Of a DNA stretch of 64,000 nucleotides, positions 35,859-64,000 are shown piece by piece. A program made the position numbers and the translations under genes. Below the pieces are notes generated by a model. It had not been told where the DNA came from, made no database searches, and was given only the letters and a program-made list of their open reading frames with translations. Origin of the DNA: Glandiceps talaboti (taxonomy: Eukaryota; Hemichordata; Enteropneusta; Spengelidae); NCBI RefSeq assembly GCF_964340395.1, contig NC_135555.1, forward strand, positions 14,342,246 to 14,406,245. Reading direction: 5' to 3'. The first letter of the stretch is position 1; every line of letters begins with the position of its first letter.

Positions 35859-36519
35859 GTGTGTGTGTGTGTGTGAATGGGGGGGGGGGGGTTCTAGGGC
35901 CCTGGAGGATTTTTACTTCTAAAGGCAATGTTTAGGCCATTCACAGACACTTTCAGACAATAATTAAGTTCTTTTATAAACTATCCAATAGTGATAGTAA
36001 TAGTATGAAGATTACTGTTACAAAACAGTCAAGTTCACTTTTGCCCCAAAGTGCAAGATAAGTGAAGCACTGATTGTGAAACAGCCAAAAAATTACATAT
36101 AACTAGTGTGGTAGCTAGGTAATACATGTATTATATGTATAATTGTATGTATAGTTATGTTTGAACCCTTACATGAAGTAATATTTAAACCATTCATGAA
36201 AGAAACAGAGACAAGAACAAATATATATATATGTACCACAGGCTAACGAAACTGACTGGTCCCTGACGTGTTTGAAACTGTTTGTCATGATTTGACAAGT
36301 GTCCTGGTTGGAGAGGTACGAGCAGGTTGAACAGTATACTCAAACCTGTGCATCATTTCCCTAAGAAGATTTTTTTTTCTAGAAGCAGTGGTCCATCTTT
36401 TTTTTTCCATCACCCACTCATATCCGGATTTTTTTTCCACTTGGCATCTTTTTTCCCCCCGAAATCTTCCAAGCCCCCCCCCCAGGATATCAAATGGTCC
36501 ACCCCTTATAGGAATATGA

Positions 36520-37985
36520 CGAGGCGTGCGTCGCCATCTTGAAATTAAGACAGTTTCGACTAGTCTTTGACGCTGCCGTATAGTCATTATTCGTGGAGCA
36601 TTTAGTGGTGGCAAGATATAACGTAAATATCATGAATCAAAATGTATAAATGTTGCTTTTTTTCATTGAATACATGGTGTTCTTCTGTGAAAAAACCATC
36701 GGAAAATAGCGTTCGTCGAAAGCTCTGACTAAGTAGTTTGACCTGTCTCCTGCATTCGAACATAAATAATTTCACAACTGGACGTTTTTGATATTATTTA
36801 AGCAGTTTGGGATGATGCTTTATAGCTTTACAACAAATGTGGAATTTATCTTGAGAAATTATTTACATATACACTCAAAATTCATTGAAAAACGGGAAAT
36901 ACTCGCTTGTACTAAGTTGTAGTGCAGCGGGGTCACGCTCTATTGTTCTAGGGGTCAAACCATATCACGTGGTAGGTATCGTGCCCCCCCCTGAGATATA
37001 CAAAATCTTTGACCTTGAAATGTCACTTTGGTTTGAGACTGAATCAAAAATGGCCGAATGGAAGCAATATGTGTTGTAAAATTTCATAATGTACATCTAT
37101 TGATAACTTTGGAGGTGTAATATCACAGACAAGGGGAAGAAATTAGGTTTATCTTCATAGCCTTTGCATGATGATGACATAGTTTGGAGTTTTACCCACA
37201 GGCATTTGTTTCCTGTGGCCGTCACGTTAAAGTTATGGCCGTATGTATGATGTATTACGTATCTAACACGATCCATCAGTGTGCAACGGGTAAATGTCAT
37301 TATCTAAAATCTAAAAAAAAAAACCTTCAGTTTGTTGCATCAATAACATTCATTATTGTGAAACTGGCCAGAATACTGAAATAAGATGATACACTATACT
37401 GTCAGCGTGAGCAAAATAGCTTTATTTATGAACAAAAACATGGGCGAAAGTGAATGCGTATTTCCAATGGGTCAGTGCTACTTCTACTGTAGTACTAGCG
37501 CACATGTTGACGTGTTGTTCTCACGTAGCTGTGTTGTTCTCAACTTGTCACGATACATGTGTACTCATACCACTAAAAGAATGTATACTACAATGTACGA
37601 TGAATCTTGGAGTCAGTATAATTATTCCAACGATGAAGTAAACAATCTTTACGACAACAATAACAACGTTACAAAGCTATATAGAACAACTGGTTTAGAT
37701 TGAAACATACATAGGGGCGTGTAATATTTCATAGATTGTTGTTTTCCAGGTCTACAGACTAAATATAACAATCTTTTGACTATATATTCCTACCTGTAAG
37801 GTAGTATAGAGATTGATATATTTGTAGCAGCAGGATTCGTGCGATATTTTCCAAAGAAAACGGTAATCCAATCAATAATACATGCCCTATGTTCAAGGAT
37901 GGTCGTAGTACATGTACAAAAATGGCTTTGTTAGGTATTTACGAATATTACAAAAAATAATACCGTCATCGGTATTTGCACGTAC
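36520..37985. other. Non-coding spacer
   Basis: AT-rich sequence between the family B right arm and the downstream promoter-duplication copy. No exon with splice support and no repeat family recognised. Confidence 0.5.
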
Positions 37986-38240
37986 AAACAAGTAAGATTA
38001 GTTTTAGGTTTAACACAGAGAGAGACTTTCCAACGTCTATTATCTGCATCCACTGAACACTCACAGTGACACCTGTGACCTGTGACGGTATTGTAACCTC
38101 AGACCACTATTTAAACGGCCCGGGGGTCGACGTCGATGAGTAATTTAATTCGAACACATTGTATTGTCATTGAGAGCGCTGAAATTGCTTTGAACTCTGT
38201 CATTGAGAGTGCTGAAATTGCTTTGAACTCTATCATTGTG
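37986..38240 (+). repeat. Downstream copy of the oxidase upstream segment, part 1
   Basis: Matches 28843-29000 (AGATTAGTTTTAGGTTTAAC, GACTTTCCAACGTCTATTAT, GGTCGACGTCGATGA). It also contains a short tandem duplication (ATTGAGAGYGCTGAAATTGC, two copies at about 38168-38235) that is absent from the upstream copy. Confidence 0.8.
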
Positions 38241-38545
38241 AAAGTGGTAAAATAACACTTGTTTCTGTGATCGCACAAGTCCACTCACCGCGAGATATAG
38301 CGGACTATTATCTACATCTCTGTATATGGACTATATCTATATCTATATCTATGTCTATATCTCGCGGTGAGTGGACTTGCGCGAGCACAGAAACAAGCTT
38401 AAGTGTTATTTTACCCCTTTCACATACAATTGGATAAAACACGTCAATGATATCGATATTATCTACATTTTATTGTATTCTGATAGAAATATGTTGATAG
38501 GCACGGTATCTCGGGAAACAAGTGCCTGTGACCTGTGTCCTTCAG
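38241..38545. repeat. Inverted duplication within the oxidase 5' region
   Basis: AAAATAACACTTGTTTCTGT onward to the GCGAGATA block (38248-38300) is followed, after a TATATC-rich spacer, by its reverse complement at about 38358-38415. The inverted segment continues to about 38545 and is the reverse complement of 29204-29355 (TGATAGAAA, CTCGGGAAACAAGTGCCTGT). It forms a long potential hairpin. Confidence 0.8.
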
Positions 38546-38738
38546 CTTGCTACCTTCTGCAGTGATCCCATACTTTATGCCAAATTATTTTTTTATTATC
38601 CTAACTTGTGCAATACCCAAATGACTGGACGATAAAACATGGTGGATAAGCTGAATAATTCAGGACAGCTGAGAGTTCACCTCGACCTGACGTCACTCCT
38701 CAAAATTGTATTATTTAAATCATCATAAGACATACTAC

Positions 38739-38941
38739 TGTTAGAGATCAATAATCCAGTCAACACAGTCCCAGGGTATCGCTTACAAATCTGTATTGTC
38801 TTTATTCACGTACTGGACAAAAGCCCACACTCACACCTTACACATGTCAAACACTCAAACAGTCCGTCTTGCACAGCGCCCCCATCCACATAAGACAGAA
38901 ATGATATCTAACTGGTCAAAGGTCAATAATACACTCTATCA
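38739..38941 (-). repeat. 3' LTR of the minus-strand Ty3/gypsy element
   Basis: 203 bp, preceded by CTAC; the purine tract lies at 38942-38955, read on the minus strand. Confidence 0.9.
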
Positions 38942-39164
38942 CTCCTCCCCTCCAGAATCTCAAAAGTTACTTGACAGTTCAGTCCTTGCAACAACTTGTA
39001 GAATGGTACATTACAGACTTGTAACATACATATAATTAAGTCAATACAATGTCAAAGAACAAAGCTCACTAATGTGACAAAACAAAGCTCAGTACTGTGA
39101 CAGTCCATTAATTCACAAATATAACAGTCCATATTACAGTCCATCAACAGTCCATATAAGTTGA

Positions 39165-40943
39165 CTAATTCTCACTTTCGGAGGTGTCATTTTCAGTGTC
39201 GTCATCAATCATGTCATAGTCATTATGCCAACTTGGAACAGTCCGTGTTCGCTCTGACCGTCGTACAGCTCTCTGTCCTAAATCATTGTCCACATTAACA
39301 GGGTTGTCCATATTGAGTTCATCATCCTCGGAATCAAAGGGAGGCACATGATCTACTGGTCCCCTATCTACAAGTTGGACTTCCTCCTCAGACTCGCTGC
39401 TAGTATAACACACAGACAGATGTGCTGGTCTTTCCCAATGTCTCTTTAAACGCCTGTGATTCACAATCTTGCTCCTTCCATGACCACCTATGGGTTGTAA
39501 CTTGTAAGTGGTCTCTCCAATCCTCTCACTGATAACATATGGGCCTCTCCAACGTTCTGCCGTCAATTTTCTAGAACTACCACGTTGACGACGGGGATGA
39601 AACACCCAAACTCTGTCTCCCTCTGTCAGTGGGGTAAACCGAGTTTTTGCTTGTTGTCTGCGTTGGCGCATTTCATGTTCTCTCATTATCTTATTTCTTA
39701 CTGTTTCATGAACTTTTCTAAGATTGTCAAGTCTGATTGTAAACTGCTCCACACCTCTCCCCCCTTTGCGTGTTGCCTCCCTCATAGATAGAAAGTCAAT
39801 CTTATTTCTAGCTTCGCAGCCAAACAAGACTTTGAATGGAGATTCTTGAGTTGTGGCATTCTGCATAGAGCGAATAGTGAACAGGGCTGTAGGCAACTTG
39901 TCATCCCAGTCTGTTTGGTCTTCTGCATTAATTAACATTGCTAAGCGTTCAGCCATAGTCTTATTCATACGTTCAACTTGTCCATTACAACGTGGGTTAT
40001 ATGGTGAAGTACGAGAACGCTGGATGCCCAAACGGTGTGATAATTCCTGCATAATTTGAGCTTCAAAGTTACGACCCTGATCAGAGTGTAATCCTTCTGG
40101 TACCCCATAGCGACACACAATTTCATCATACACAATTCCAGCTGTGGTCAAGGCTGTCTCATCAGGTACTGCAAATGCTTCCACCCATTTACTCAGGGGA
40201 TCAGTCAGAGAGAAAATATATCGATTTCCTCTAGCAGTCTTTGGCAAGGGTCCTGCAAAGTCCATGTGCCACCACTTCAGTGGCTCATTTGGTACTGGCA
40301 ATTCACCAATAGGTGGATGATCTGGTACTGTTGGGGTTTTCCTTTTCAGGCAGACTTCACATGAGCGGCACCAGGATTGCACATCTTTCTTCCAGTTAAA
40401 CCAAAAGAATCGTGATCTGACAGCAACTCTTGTTTTTGCGGGCCCAAAGTGTCCCAAGTCATCATGCAGTGCACACAAAACCCGCTCAGCTGACTTGCGA
40501 GGAATGACAGGTTGCTGAAATGGCTGGCCATCTATATCACCTGTAAGCACTAGTAGTCCATCTTGTATTTGTAGCCGGTTTCCATCTTTTTTTAGGAAGC
40601 TGTTAACGTGTCCCGGAATGCTCGCAGGTTTGCGATGTGATGTCACCCACTTGTACATAATTTGAATATCTTGGTCCCTTTGCTGCAGACCAGCCAGTTC
40701 CTGTTTAGACCACAAACCTGTAAGTGTCACTGCATGTACTTGTGGAGCTCGTGACAGTGCATCTGGCACTACCATGTGTTTGCCAGGGCGATGTGATATT
40801 GTGAAATCAAAGTTCTCTAATGCAATACGCCACCTTGCTAATTTGCCCCTTGGTTCTTTGAGTTCTAGCAAGTAGGTGAGTGGTTTGTGGTCAGTAACCA
40901 CTGTGAAGTGCCGTCCCTGTAAGTACATACCAAACTTGTCCAA
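39165..40943 (-). CDS. Ty3/gypsy RNase H end and integrase
   Basis: Starts in the last part of RNase H (DKFGMYLQGRHFTVVTDHKP, YLLELKEPRGKLARW, KHMVVPDALSR). The integrase follows: HHCC finger (HDDLGHFGP to CRSCEVCLKRK), catalytic core Asp in WHMDFAGPLP, Asp in HSDQGRNFE, Glu in NGQVERMNKT, then a GPY-like end (WRGPYVISER) and an acidic C-terminal tail. It is not in frame with the RT part because of the deletion near 40960. Confidence 0.85.
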   Translation of the reverse strand: MDKFGMYLQGRHFTVVTDHKPLTYLLELKEPRGKLARWRIALENFDFTISHRPGKHMVVPDALSRAPQVHAVTLTGLWSKQELAGLQQRDQDIQIMYKWVTSHRKPASIPGHVNSFLKKDGNRLQIQDGLLVLTGDIDGQPFQQPVIPRKSAERVLCALHDDLGHFGPAKTRVAVRSRFFWFNWKKDVQSWCRSCEVCLKRKTPTVPDHPPIGELPVPNEPLKWWHMDFAGPLPKTARGNRYIFSLTDPLSKWVEAFAVPDETALTTAGIVYDEIVCRYGVPEGLHSDQGRNFEAQIMQELSHRLGIQRSRTSPYNPRCNGQVERMNKTMAERLAMLINAEDQTDWDDKLPTALFTIRSMQNATTQESPFKVLFGCEARNKIDFLSMREATRKGGRGVEQFTIRLDNLRKVHETVRNKIMREHEMRQRRQQAKTRFTPLTEGDRVWVFHPRRQRGSSRKLTAERWRGPYVISERIGETTYKLQPIGGHGRSKIVNHRRLKRHWERPAHLSVCYTSSESEEEVQLVDRGPVDHVPPFDSEDDELNMDNPVNVDNDLGQRAVRRSERTRTVPSWHNDYDMIDDDTENDTSESEN

Positions 40944-42720
40944 AGCCCAGACAATCTTCGATAGTAGGAAGCCATACCTATGAAACGTCGTAACTCCTGT
41001 ACATTTCCAGGCTGAGGATAGAGAGCAATTGCACTTATTTTGTCTGCATCTGGGTAAACACCGTCTTCTGTGACCCTGTATCCCAAGTATTTGACTTGTT
41101 TTTGTGCAAATTTACACTTCTTGATGTTCAGCTTCAAGCCGGCTACCCGAAGTTTCTCAAACACAATTTTAAGATGCTCAAGGTGTTCATCAAAGCTATG
41201 GGAATATATCAGTATATCATCTAAATAAATGAGTACAATTTCCCAATTTAAGTCACTGAAAAGTGAGGTCATGAGCCGTTGAAAAGTAGCAGGAGCTCCC
41301 TTCAGACCAAATGGCATAGTATTAAATTCAAAGAGGCCTTTGTGACACGTAAACGCTGTTTTTTGGCGGTCTGATTCTTTCACTGGTACCTGCCAAAATC
41401 CCCGAGAAAGGTCAACTGTTGTGTATATGCGGCTTCCTGCAAGTGCTGCTAAACTGTCATCAATCCTAGGAATTGGAAATGAGTCTCCAATCGTTAAGTC
41501 ATTGAGTTTACGAAAGTCAACACAAAATCTTGTACTGCCATCTGTTTTCTTCACAAGTACTAACGGGCTTGACCATGGACTATTACTTGGTCTGATCACC
41601 CCATCATGTAGACTATCATTCACAAACTCTTCTACTTCTGCCATTCGATGGAAAGGTACCCGGCGTGGTTGCTGTGACACTGGTGCTGCTGTACCTGTTG
41701 GGATATGATGCTGAATTTGATCTGTCAGACCCATTTCTCCATGTAATGAAAATACATCAGCATATGAATGAATCACCTTATACAATCGATGTCTCTCACT
41801 TTGAGCAACGTCAGCTTCATTTGCAAAGGCACGGGCCATTTCATCACTTACTGATTCTTTGCGCTTCTGAGTAAAGTCACCAGCCTTTGTTTTCGTTGTC
41901 ATTGTCCCAATTTGCTTGGTTTGCAAGTCCTGTGTCCCTGTAGTAAACATGCCTATAACAGAGCCAGCAGCAATTTTGCACGTTGAGTTCGACGGATTTG
42001 TCATATGCATTAATACTGTTCCATGTTCGCGAACTGTATCAACCACGCGACCACATCCAATTCCCATACGTTCAGATCCCTCTTCACCTGTTGACTCTAC
42101 TATTCCAGCAGTCCCACTTTTTATATTGTCAACAAGTTTACCTTCGACTACACACATACTTCTTGGATGAATTGTGACAGGTTTTGCTGCCTGAATACGA
42201 CATACTGTTGGACTTGCAGCTACTTCCTGACGACGTAAACTTGATGACCTGTTACTGGTCATATTTCTATTGGTAGACAGTGAGGTAGAATCATAGTAGA
42301 CATCCTTTCCTATTGACAGATGTACTGGCAATGATGGAAAAAGGTCCATTCCAATTATTGCTGGGTATGTTGAATGCCTGACAACAGTAAATCTATGTTG
42401 CTGGATTGTATGGTTACCAATGGTACAATCCGTAATAATGTCACATACTGTTCCAAGTTCTGACCCATTAGCTCCCTGTGGTGCATAGAGTGCAGGTGCA
42501 AATACTCCCTTTGCTCCCGCAACCAAGGACTCAACAACTACACTGATTTGTGCCCCTGTATCAAGTAACCAGGTACACTTCTTTCCCCCAATTTGTCCTT
42601 CTATTTCAATACCATTAGGCAGTGGTTCCCCCAGTCCAGCAACAGATACAATAGGTTTGGTCAGAGTAGGCTTTGTTGGAGAAGACTGACCATCTCCCCC
42701 AGCCACTAGAAGTTTCCCTG
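40865..42720 (-). pseudogene. Ty3/gypsy Pol: protease and reverse transcriptase, truncated
   Basis: Read in the -1 frame from the slip site. Aspartic protease with CTWLLDTGAQISVVV. Reverse transcriptase with LVKKTDGSTRFCVDFRKLND, FNTMPFGLKGAPATFQRLM and catalytic VLIYLDDILIYS, followed by VKYLGYRVTEDGV. The frame stays in RT up to LRRFIGMASYYRR, then runs into sequence belonging to the end of RNase H in another frame and stops at 40865. The connection between RT and RNase H is therefore lost by deletion, and Pol cannot be completed from this copy. Confidence 0.85.
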
Positions 42721-43587
42721 TAAGGTAGAAACAGGACTCCGTGCTGTACACTCGGCTGCACGGTGGCCTAACTGTTGACAACGGTAGCACTGCCCTCGAA
42801 ATTCATTGCCTGAAAATCTGGGTTGTCGGTTGGTACCACGTGTACAGTTGCGGGCAATGTGACCTCGTCGATTGCAGATAAAACATGATCTTACTTCACC
42901 TCTTCCCCGACCACGACCTGTGGCTCTGCCAGATACTTCAGTTTGAATGGTTGCAACTGTGCTGGCTAACTGTTGTTGTCCCTTTGTCAGTTCTTCTAAC
43001 TTTTTTGTAACTTCATGGATAGCAGAATTACCTTTCACCTCATTGTTGTTGTCATCGTCAACTGTTGTGAGAACTCTGACTGTGACGTCCTTCTCTATCT
43101 GAGCAGCTTTCTTTGCTAGATCCTCTAAAGTTGCCTCTTCACTTGTGACCCAGCCTAACTTAGTACCAATATCAACATGTAAGGCTGTACGGAAATGTGC
43201 TACAGCTAATGCCTGAACAGCAGCAGAATCTGTGACACTTGGGTAGGCACGTGATACTAGTGTAACAATGGCAAATTTCAGCTCATGGACTGTTTCTCCC
43301 ATTCTCTGTTTGCGTTCTGCCAGCTCACGTTGATACTGAAGTGGTGTTTTGGATTTTTTGAAACGGTCTGTCAAGGCCTTGCAAGCATGCTCAAAAGTGT
43401 CAATTTGGGCTGACTGTAGATCATTAAAATAATCTTTAGCTGGTCCCTTCAGAGATAAATGGAGAAAGGCTACCTTCTTTGCGTCCTCTTCGATATCTTT
43501 AGCAATGAAAAATGATTTGACTTGGTTGATATGACTCTCGACTTTTGTGTTGTCACTTCCATCCCATGTGGTTACAGAGGACGCCAT
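42706..43587 (-). CDS. Ty3/gypsy Gag
   Basis: About 293 residues from the ATG at 43587 (context AAGATGGCG). A capsid-like helical region with DYFNDLQSA and KKSKTPLQYQRELAERKQ is followed by an Arg/Gly-rich stretch and two CCHC zinc knuckles, CFICNRRGHIARNC and CYRCQQLGHRAAEC. The frame ends at 42706, just after a GGGAAAC slip heptamer. It packages element RNA into particles in the cytoplasm. It is intact. Confidence 0.8.
   Translation of the reverse strand: MASSVTTWDGSDNTKVESHINQVKSFFIAKDIEEDAKKVAFLHLSLKGPAKDYFNDLQSAQIDTFEHACKALTDRFKKSKTPLQYQRELAERKQRMGETVHELKFAIVTLVSRAYPSVTDSAAVQALAVAHFRTALHVDIGTKLGWVTSEEATLEDLAKKAAQIEKDVTVRVLTTVDDDNNNEVKGNSAIHEVTKKLEELTKGQQQLASTVATIQTEVSGRATGRGRGRGEVRSCFICNRRGHIARNCTRGTNRQPRFSGNEFRGQCYRCQQLGHRAAECTARSPVSTLQGNF
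42712..42718 (-). promoter_or_regulatory. -1 ribosomal frameshift slip site, gag to pol
   Basis: On the minus strand the gag codons CAG GGA AAC TTC TAG contain G GGA AAC, an XXXYYYZ heptamer in the correct phase. The pol frame is -1 relative to gag, overlaps it here, and continues as GKLLVAGGDG. GGGAAAC is a known slippery heptamer class in RNA viruses. A downstream RNA structure was not evaluated. Confidence 0.7.
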
Positions 43588-43675
43588 CTTGTTTTTCCAG
43601 CAAGTCGACTCAATAGTACTCACAGTTTCAAAAAGATCAGGTCCTCCACTCTATTAAAATGATGTCTGGTTGCTT

Positions 43676-43692
43676 CTTCACCGCTGCCACCA
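43676..43692 (-). promoter_or_regulatory. tRNA primer-binding site
   Basis: Minus-strand TGGTGGCAGCGGTGAAG starts one base after the 5' LTR. I do not assign the tRNA species. Confidence 0.65.
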
Positions 43693-43693
43693 G

Positions 43694-43896
43694 TGTTAGA
43701 GATCAATAATCCAGTCAACACAGTCCCAGGGTATCGCTTACAAATCTGTATTGTCTTTATTCACGTACTGGACAAAAGCCCACACTCACACCTTACACAT
43801 GTCAAACACTCAAACAGTCCGTCTTGCACAGCGCCCCCATCCACATAAGACAGAAATGTTATCTAACTGGTCAAAGGTCAATAATACACTCTATCA
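43694..43896 (-). repeat. 5' LTR of the minus-strand Ty3/gypsy element
   Basis: 203 bp with TG/CA ends, a direct repeat of 38739-38941; followed on the plus strand by CTAC. Confidence 0.9.
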
Positions 43897-44035
43897 CTAC
43901 AGTGAAAAGTTATGAATATCGGAAAGTTGTGTTCAGTCATCCGATCCGCGACAGTATTTTTTTTTGAATATTCGTATCAGAATCAGAATCAATACGATGA
44001 AGAATTCAACATTTTTCTATTAATGACCATCGCTA

Positions 44036-44397
44036 AATAGAATATCAGCCCACAGGCGACTGTGATGTCAGACTATTCCAAAGTCTTGGTGATCATGTTG
44101 AAGTGCTCGACCATGTAGACAGGAAGTTAGGCGTGGAGTAATGGATATAAGAACAAACGCGCGTAACCTCTGACCAGTTGACTGAAAAGATGACATCATC
44201 GATCCTCTCATTGGCTACTTGTACTGTCCATCCCGATGACATGACGGGAACTGGTGATTGAGCCTTGAGGTACTATAGTCAACATACGTTATGTAATTAT
44301 AAATCTCTCGCATTGTCTGCCAGACGTTTAGTTTTTGCTGGACGGTGACAGAGAGACCGTGTTAAAAGCAACTGTTGAGACGTTCGGGACATCAGCT
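44036..44397 (+). promoter_or_regulatory. 5' flank of the aldehyde-oxidase-like gene (downstream duplicate, part 2)
   Basis: Matches 29353-29516 of the upstream copy but holds extra sequence at about 44070-44275. TTATAAAT at 44298-44305, about 95 bases before the ATG, is a possible TATA element; the upstream copy lacks it at the same place. Transcription start is not known. Confidence 0.5.
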
Positions 44398-63085
<18,688 letters not shown>

Positions 63086-63097
63086 GTGAGTATAGCA

Positions 63098-63162
63098 CAC
63101 ATACACAGACACACATACACAGACACACATACACATACACATACACACACATACATCTATAT
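63098..63162. repeat. CA/CATA/CAGA microsatellite
   Basis: Imperfect ACACACATACACAGAC-type repeat directly after the donor of the last visible oxidase exon (63086). Confidence 0.85.
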
Positions 63163-63721
63163 ATTTAATTTTGCAGCCTTTAGGTCAGCTAGGGTGACAT
63201 GTCATCATTCGATCCATCAGCAGTTTCAATCGACAGGGACTCCAAAAACTACAAGAGAATATGTTTTTGTCTAATGATTATTGATTCCGGATATAAGTAT
63301 TGTCTTTCTTCTTTATCATATAAAACTCCCTAAAATAAGTTTGTCTAATTATGGTATTTCACAGCTTGAGTTTTTACTTGCATGTTTATTATACCTGACA
63401 AGTGCATTGCTAATATAAGAGCTATACATAATCCTGCGTATGTTATGGATAAGCTCAATCGTAAGAAATACATGACATTTTAAAGTCTGTTTGCTAGGGC
63501 CTAGATCTAGCCTTGTCTGGTTCAAGTCTAGAGACAAATAGATTCGTTGTGGGCGTTCCACACGCATCGCAGTCGACACGATGCGCATCCGACGAATATT
63601 CTAGTCTAGTACAAATCTAGAGACGTCATTGTGAGTGCACGACCAACAGTTCGTTGGGCATTTATGCACGTGCACAGCGTCCCATCAGATAGACTACATT
63701 AGAATCAACGCAGTGTTGTTA

Positions 63722-64000
63722 AGGGGGAGCATGTTCCAAGGAAATAAAGGCATTTTCATATTTTTTTTGCATCTGGAGAGTAAGTTTATGGTTTTTCATC
63801 ACATGATTTCCACCATTGCCAAAAATACCAAATTGAAACTTGTGTCAGATTCAGTTTCTTACCATTTGTCCTGCTTTGCTTGCTGGGATTTAAAGTCAAT
63901 TTGGCGTTTCATGGTATTCATGCGACATTTTGGTAAAGTGGAATCATGGAATGACTTCAGAACCCCACGCTTACGAAATTGGTATTATTTCCCAGAGTGA
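63722..64000. mobile_element. Foldback element family C, second copy, cut by window end
   Basis: AAGGGGGAGCATGTTCCAAG, GAAATAAAGGCATTTTCAT and AGTAAGTTTATGGTTTTTCA match the left part of 56531-57110. The right half would lie beyond 64000. Confidence 0.7.

Larger units (their letters stand above)
30508..36515. mobile_element. MITE family B, copy 2, split by the Steamer-like insertion
   Basis: The left arm (30508-about 30700) starts TTAGGGGTAGACCATTCGAT and continues with a G run and CTTGGAAGATT. The right arm (about 36350-36515) is its reverse complement, ending in CCACCCCTTATAGG. Both arms hold T-runs and TATCCGGATTTTTTTT. Removing the 4.8-kb retrotransposon and its target duplication leaves an element of about 1.24 kb with inverted ends. 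It has no ORF, and target duplications are not clear. Confidence 0.65.
38739..43896 (-). mobile_element. Ty3/gypsy retrotransposon, 5.16 kb, internally deleted
   Basis: 203-bp LTRs at 43694-43896 (5') and 38739-38941 (3') differ by about one base. Target duplication CTAC (or ACTAC if the LTR ends one base earlier) lies on both sides. On the minus strand: a primer site at 43692-43676, gag 43587-42706, pol in the -1 frame, and an RNase H remnant/integrase frame 40943-39165. A purine tract (GGAGGGGAGGAG) adjoins the 3' LTR. It is inserted in the downstream copy of the oxidase 5' segment. A deletion near 40960 removes most of the RNase H region. Confidence 0.9.

Noticed and set aside
37386-37703. 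105-residue plus-strand frame
   Set aside because: No domain, no neighbouring exons and no promoter signal; most likely chance.

Overview
This is eukaryotic, metazoan DNA: protein-coding exons with consensus GT/AG splice sites separated by long AT-rich introns, many microsatellites, foldback elements and several classes of retrotransposon. A DZIP3-type HEPN/NACHT/LRR receptor gene, a Steamer-like Ty3 element with a candidate tRNA-Leu primer site and the repeat style suggest a marine invertebrate (lophotrochozoan or invertebrate deuterostome). The species cannot be fixed from the sequence alone.

Three host genes are supported. (1) 138-14617, plus strand: the 3' part of an MTBP orthologue (replication-origin firing factor, partner of Treslin/TICRR). 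I resolved 14 exons whose phases all agree; the N-terminal exons lie before the window. (2) 22932-18324, minus strand: a three-exon NLR-type gene of about 1326 residues encoding a DZIP3-like HEPN domain, a coiled-coil linker, a NACHT ATPase and leucine-rich repeats. (3) 44398-63085 and beyond, plus strand: a xanthine dehydrogenase/aldehyde oxidase family gene, 23 exons resolved (about 940 residues), with the last third outside the window. It carries Val and His at the two positions that hold Glu and Arg in purine-oxidising enzymes, so I call it aldehyde-oxidase-like.

The rest is largely mobile DNA. A CR1/L2-group LINE with both ORFs sits in an MTBP intron (about 8100-12900). L1/Tx1-like LINE debris, interrupted by a (TA)n-tailed element, lies at 26250-28210. 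A Steamer-like Ty3/gypsy element (31094-35858, 155-bp LTRs) is interrupted only by two in-frame TAG codons and is itself inserted inside an older inverted-repeat element. A second Ty3/gypsy element (38739-43896, minus strand, 203-bp LTRs, 4-5 bp target duplication) has a gag-pol -1 slip site and an internal pol deletion.

The most unusual organisation is at 28843-44665. The promoter and first coding exon of the oxidase gene are present twice, about 15 kb apart, and the two retrotransposons lie between or within the copies. The downstream copy also contains an inverted duplication. Other structure includes palindromic foldback elements in oxidase introns, minisatellites in MTBP introns that carry copies of splice donors, and a 650-bp pentanucleotide array.
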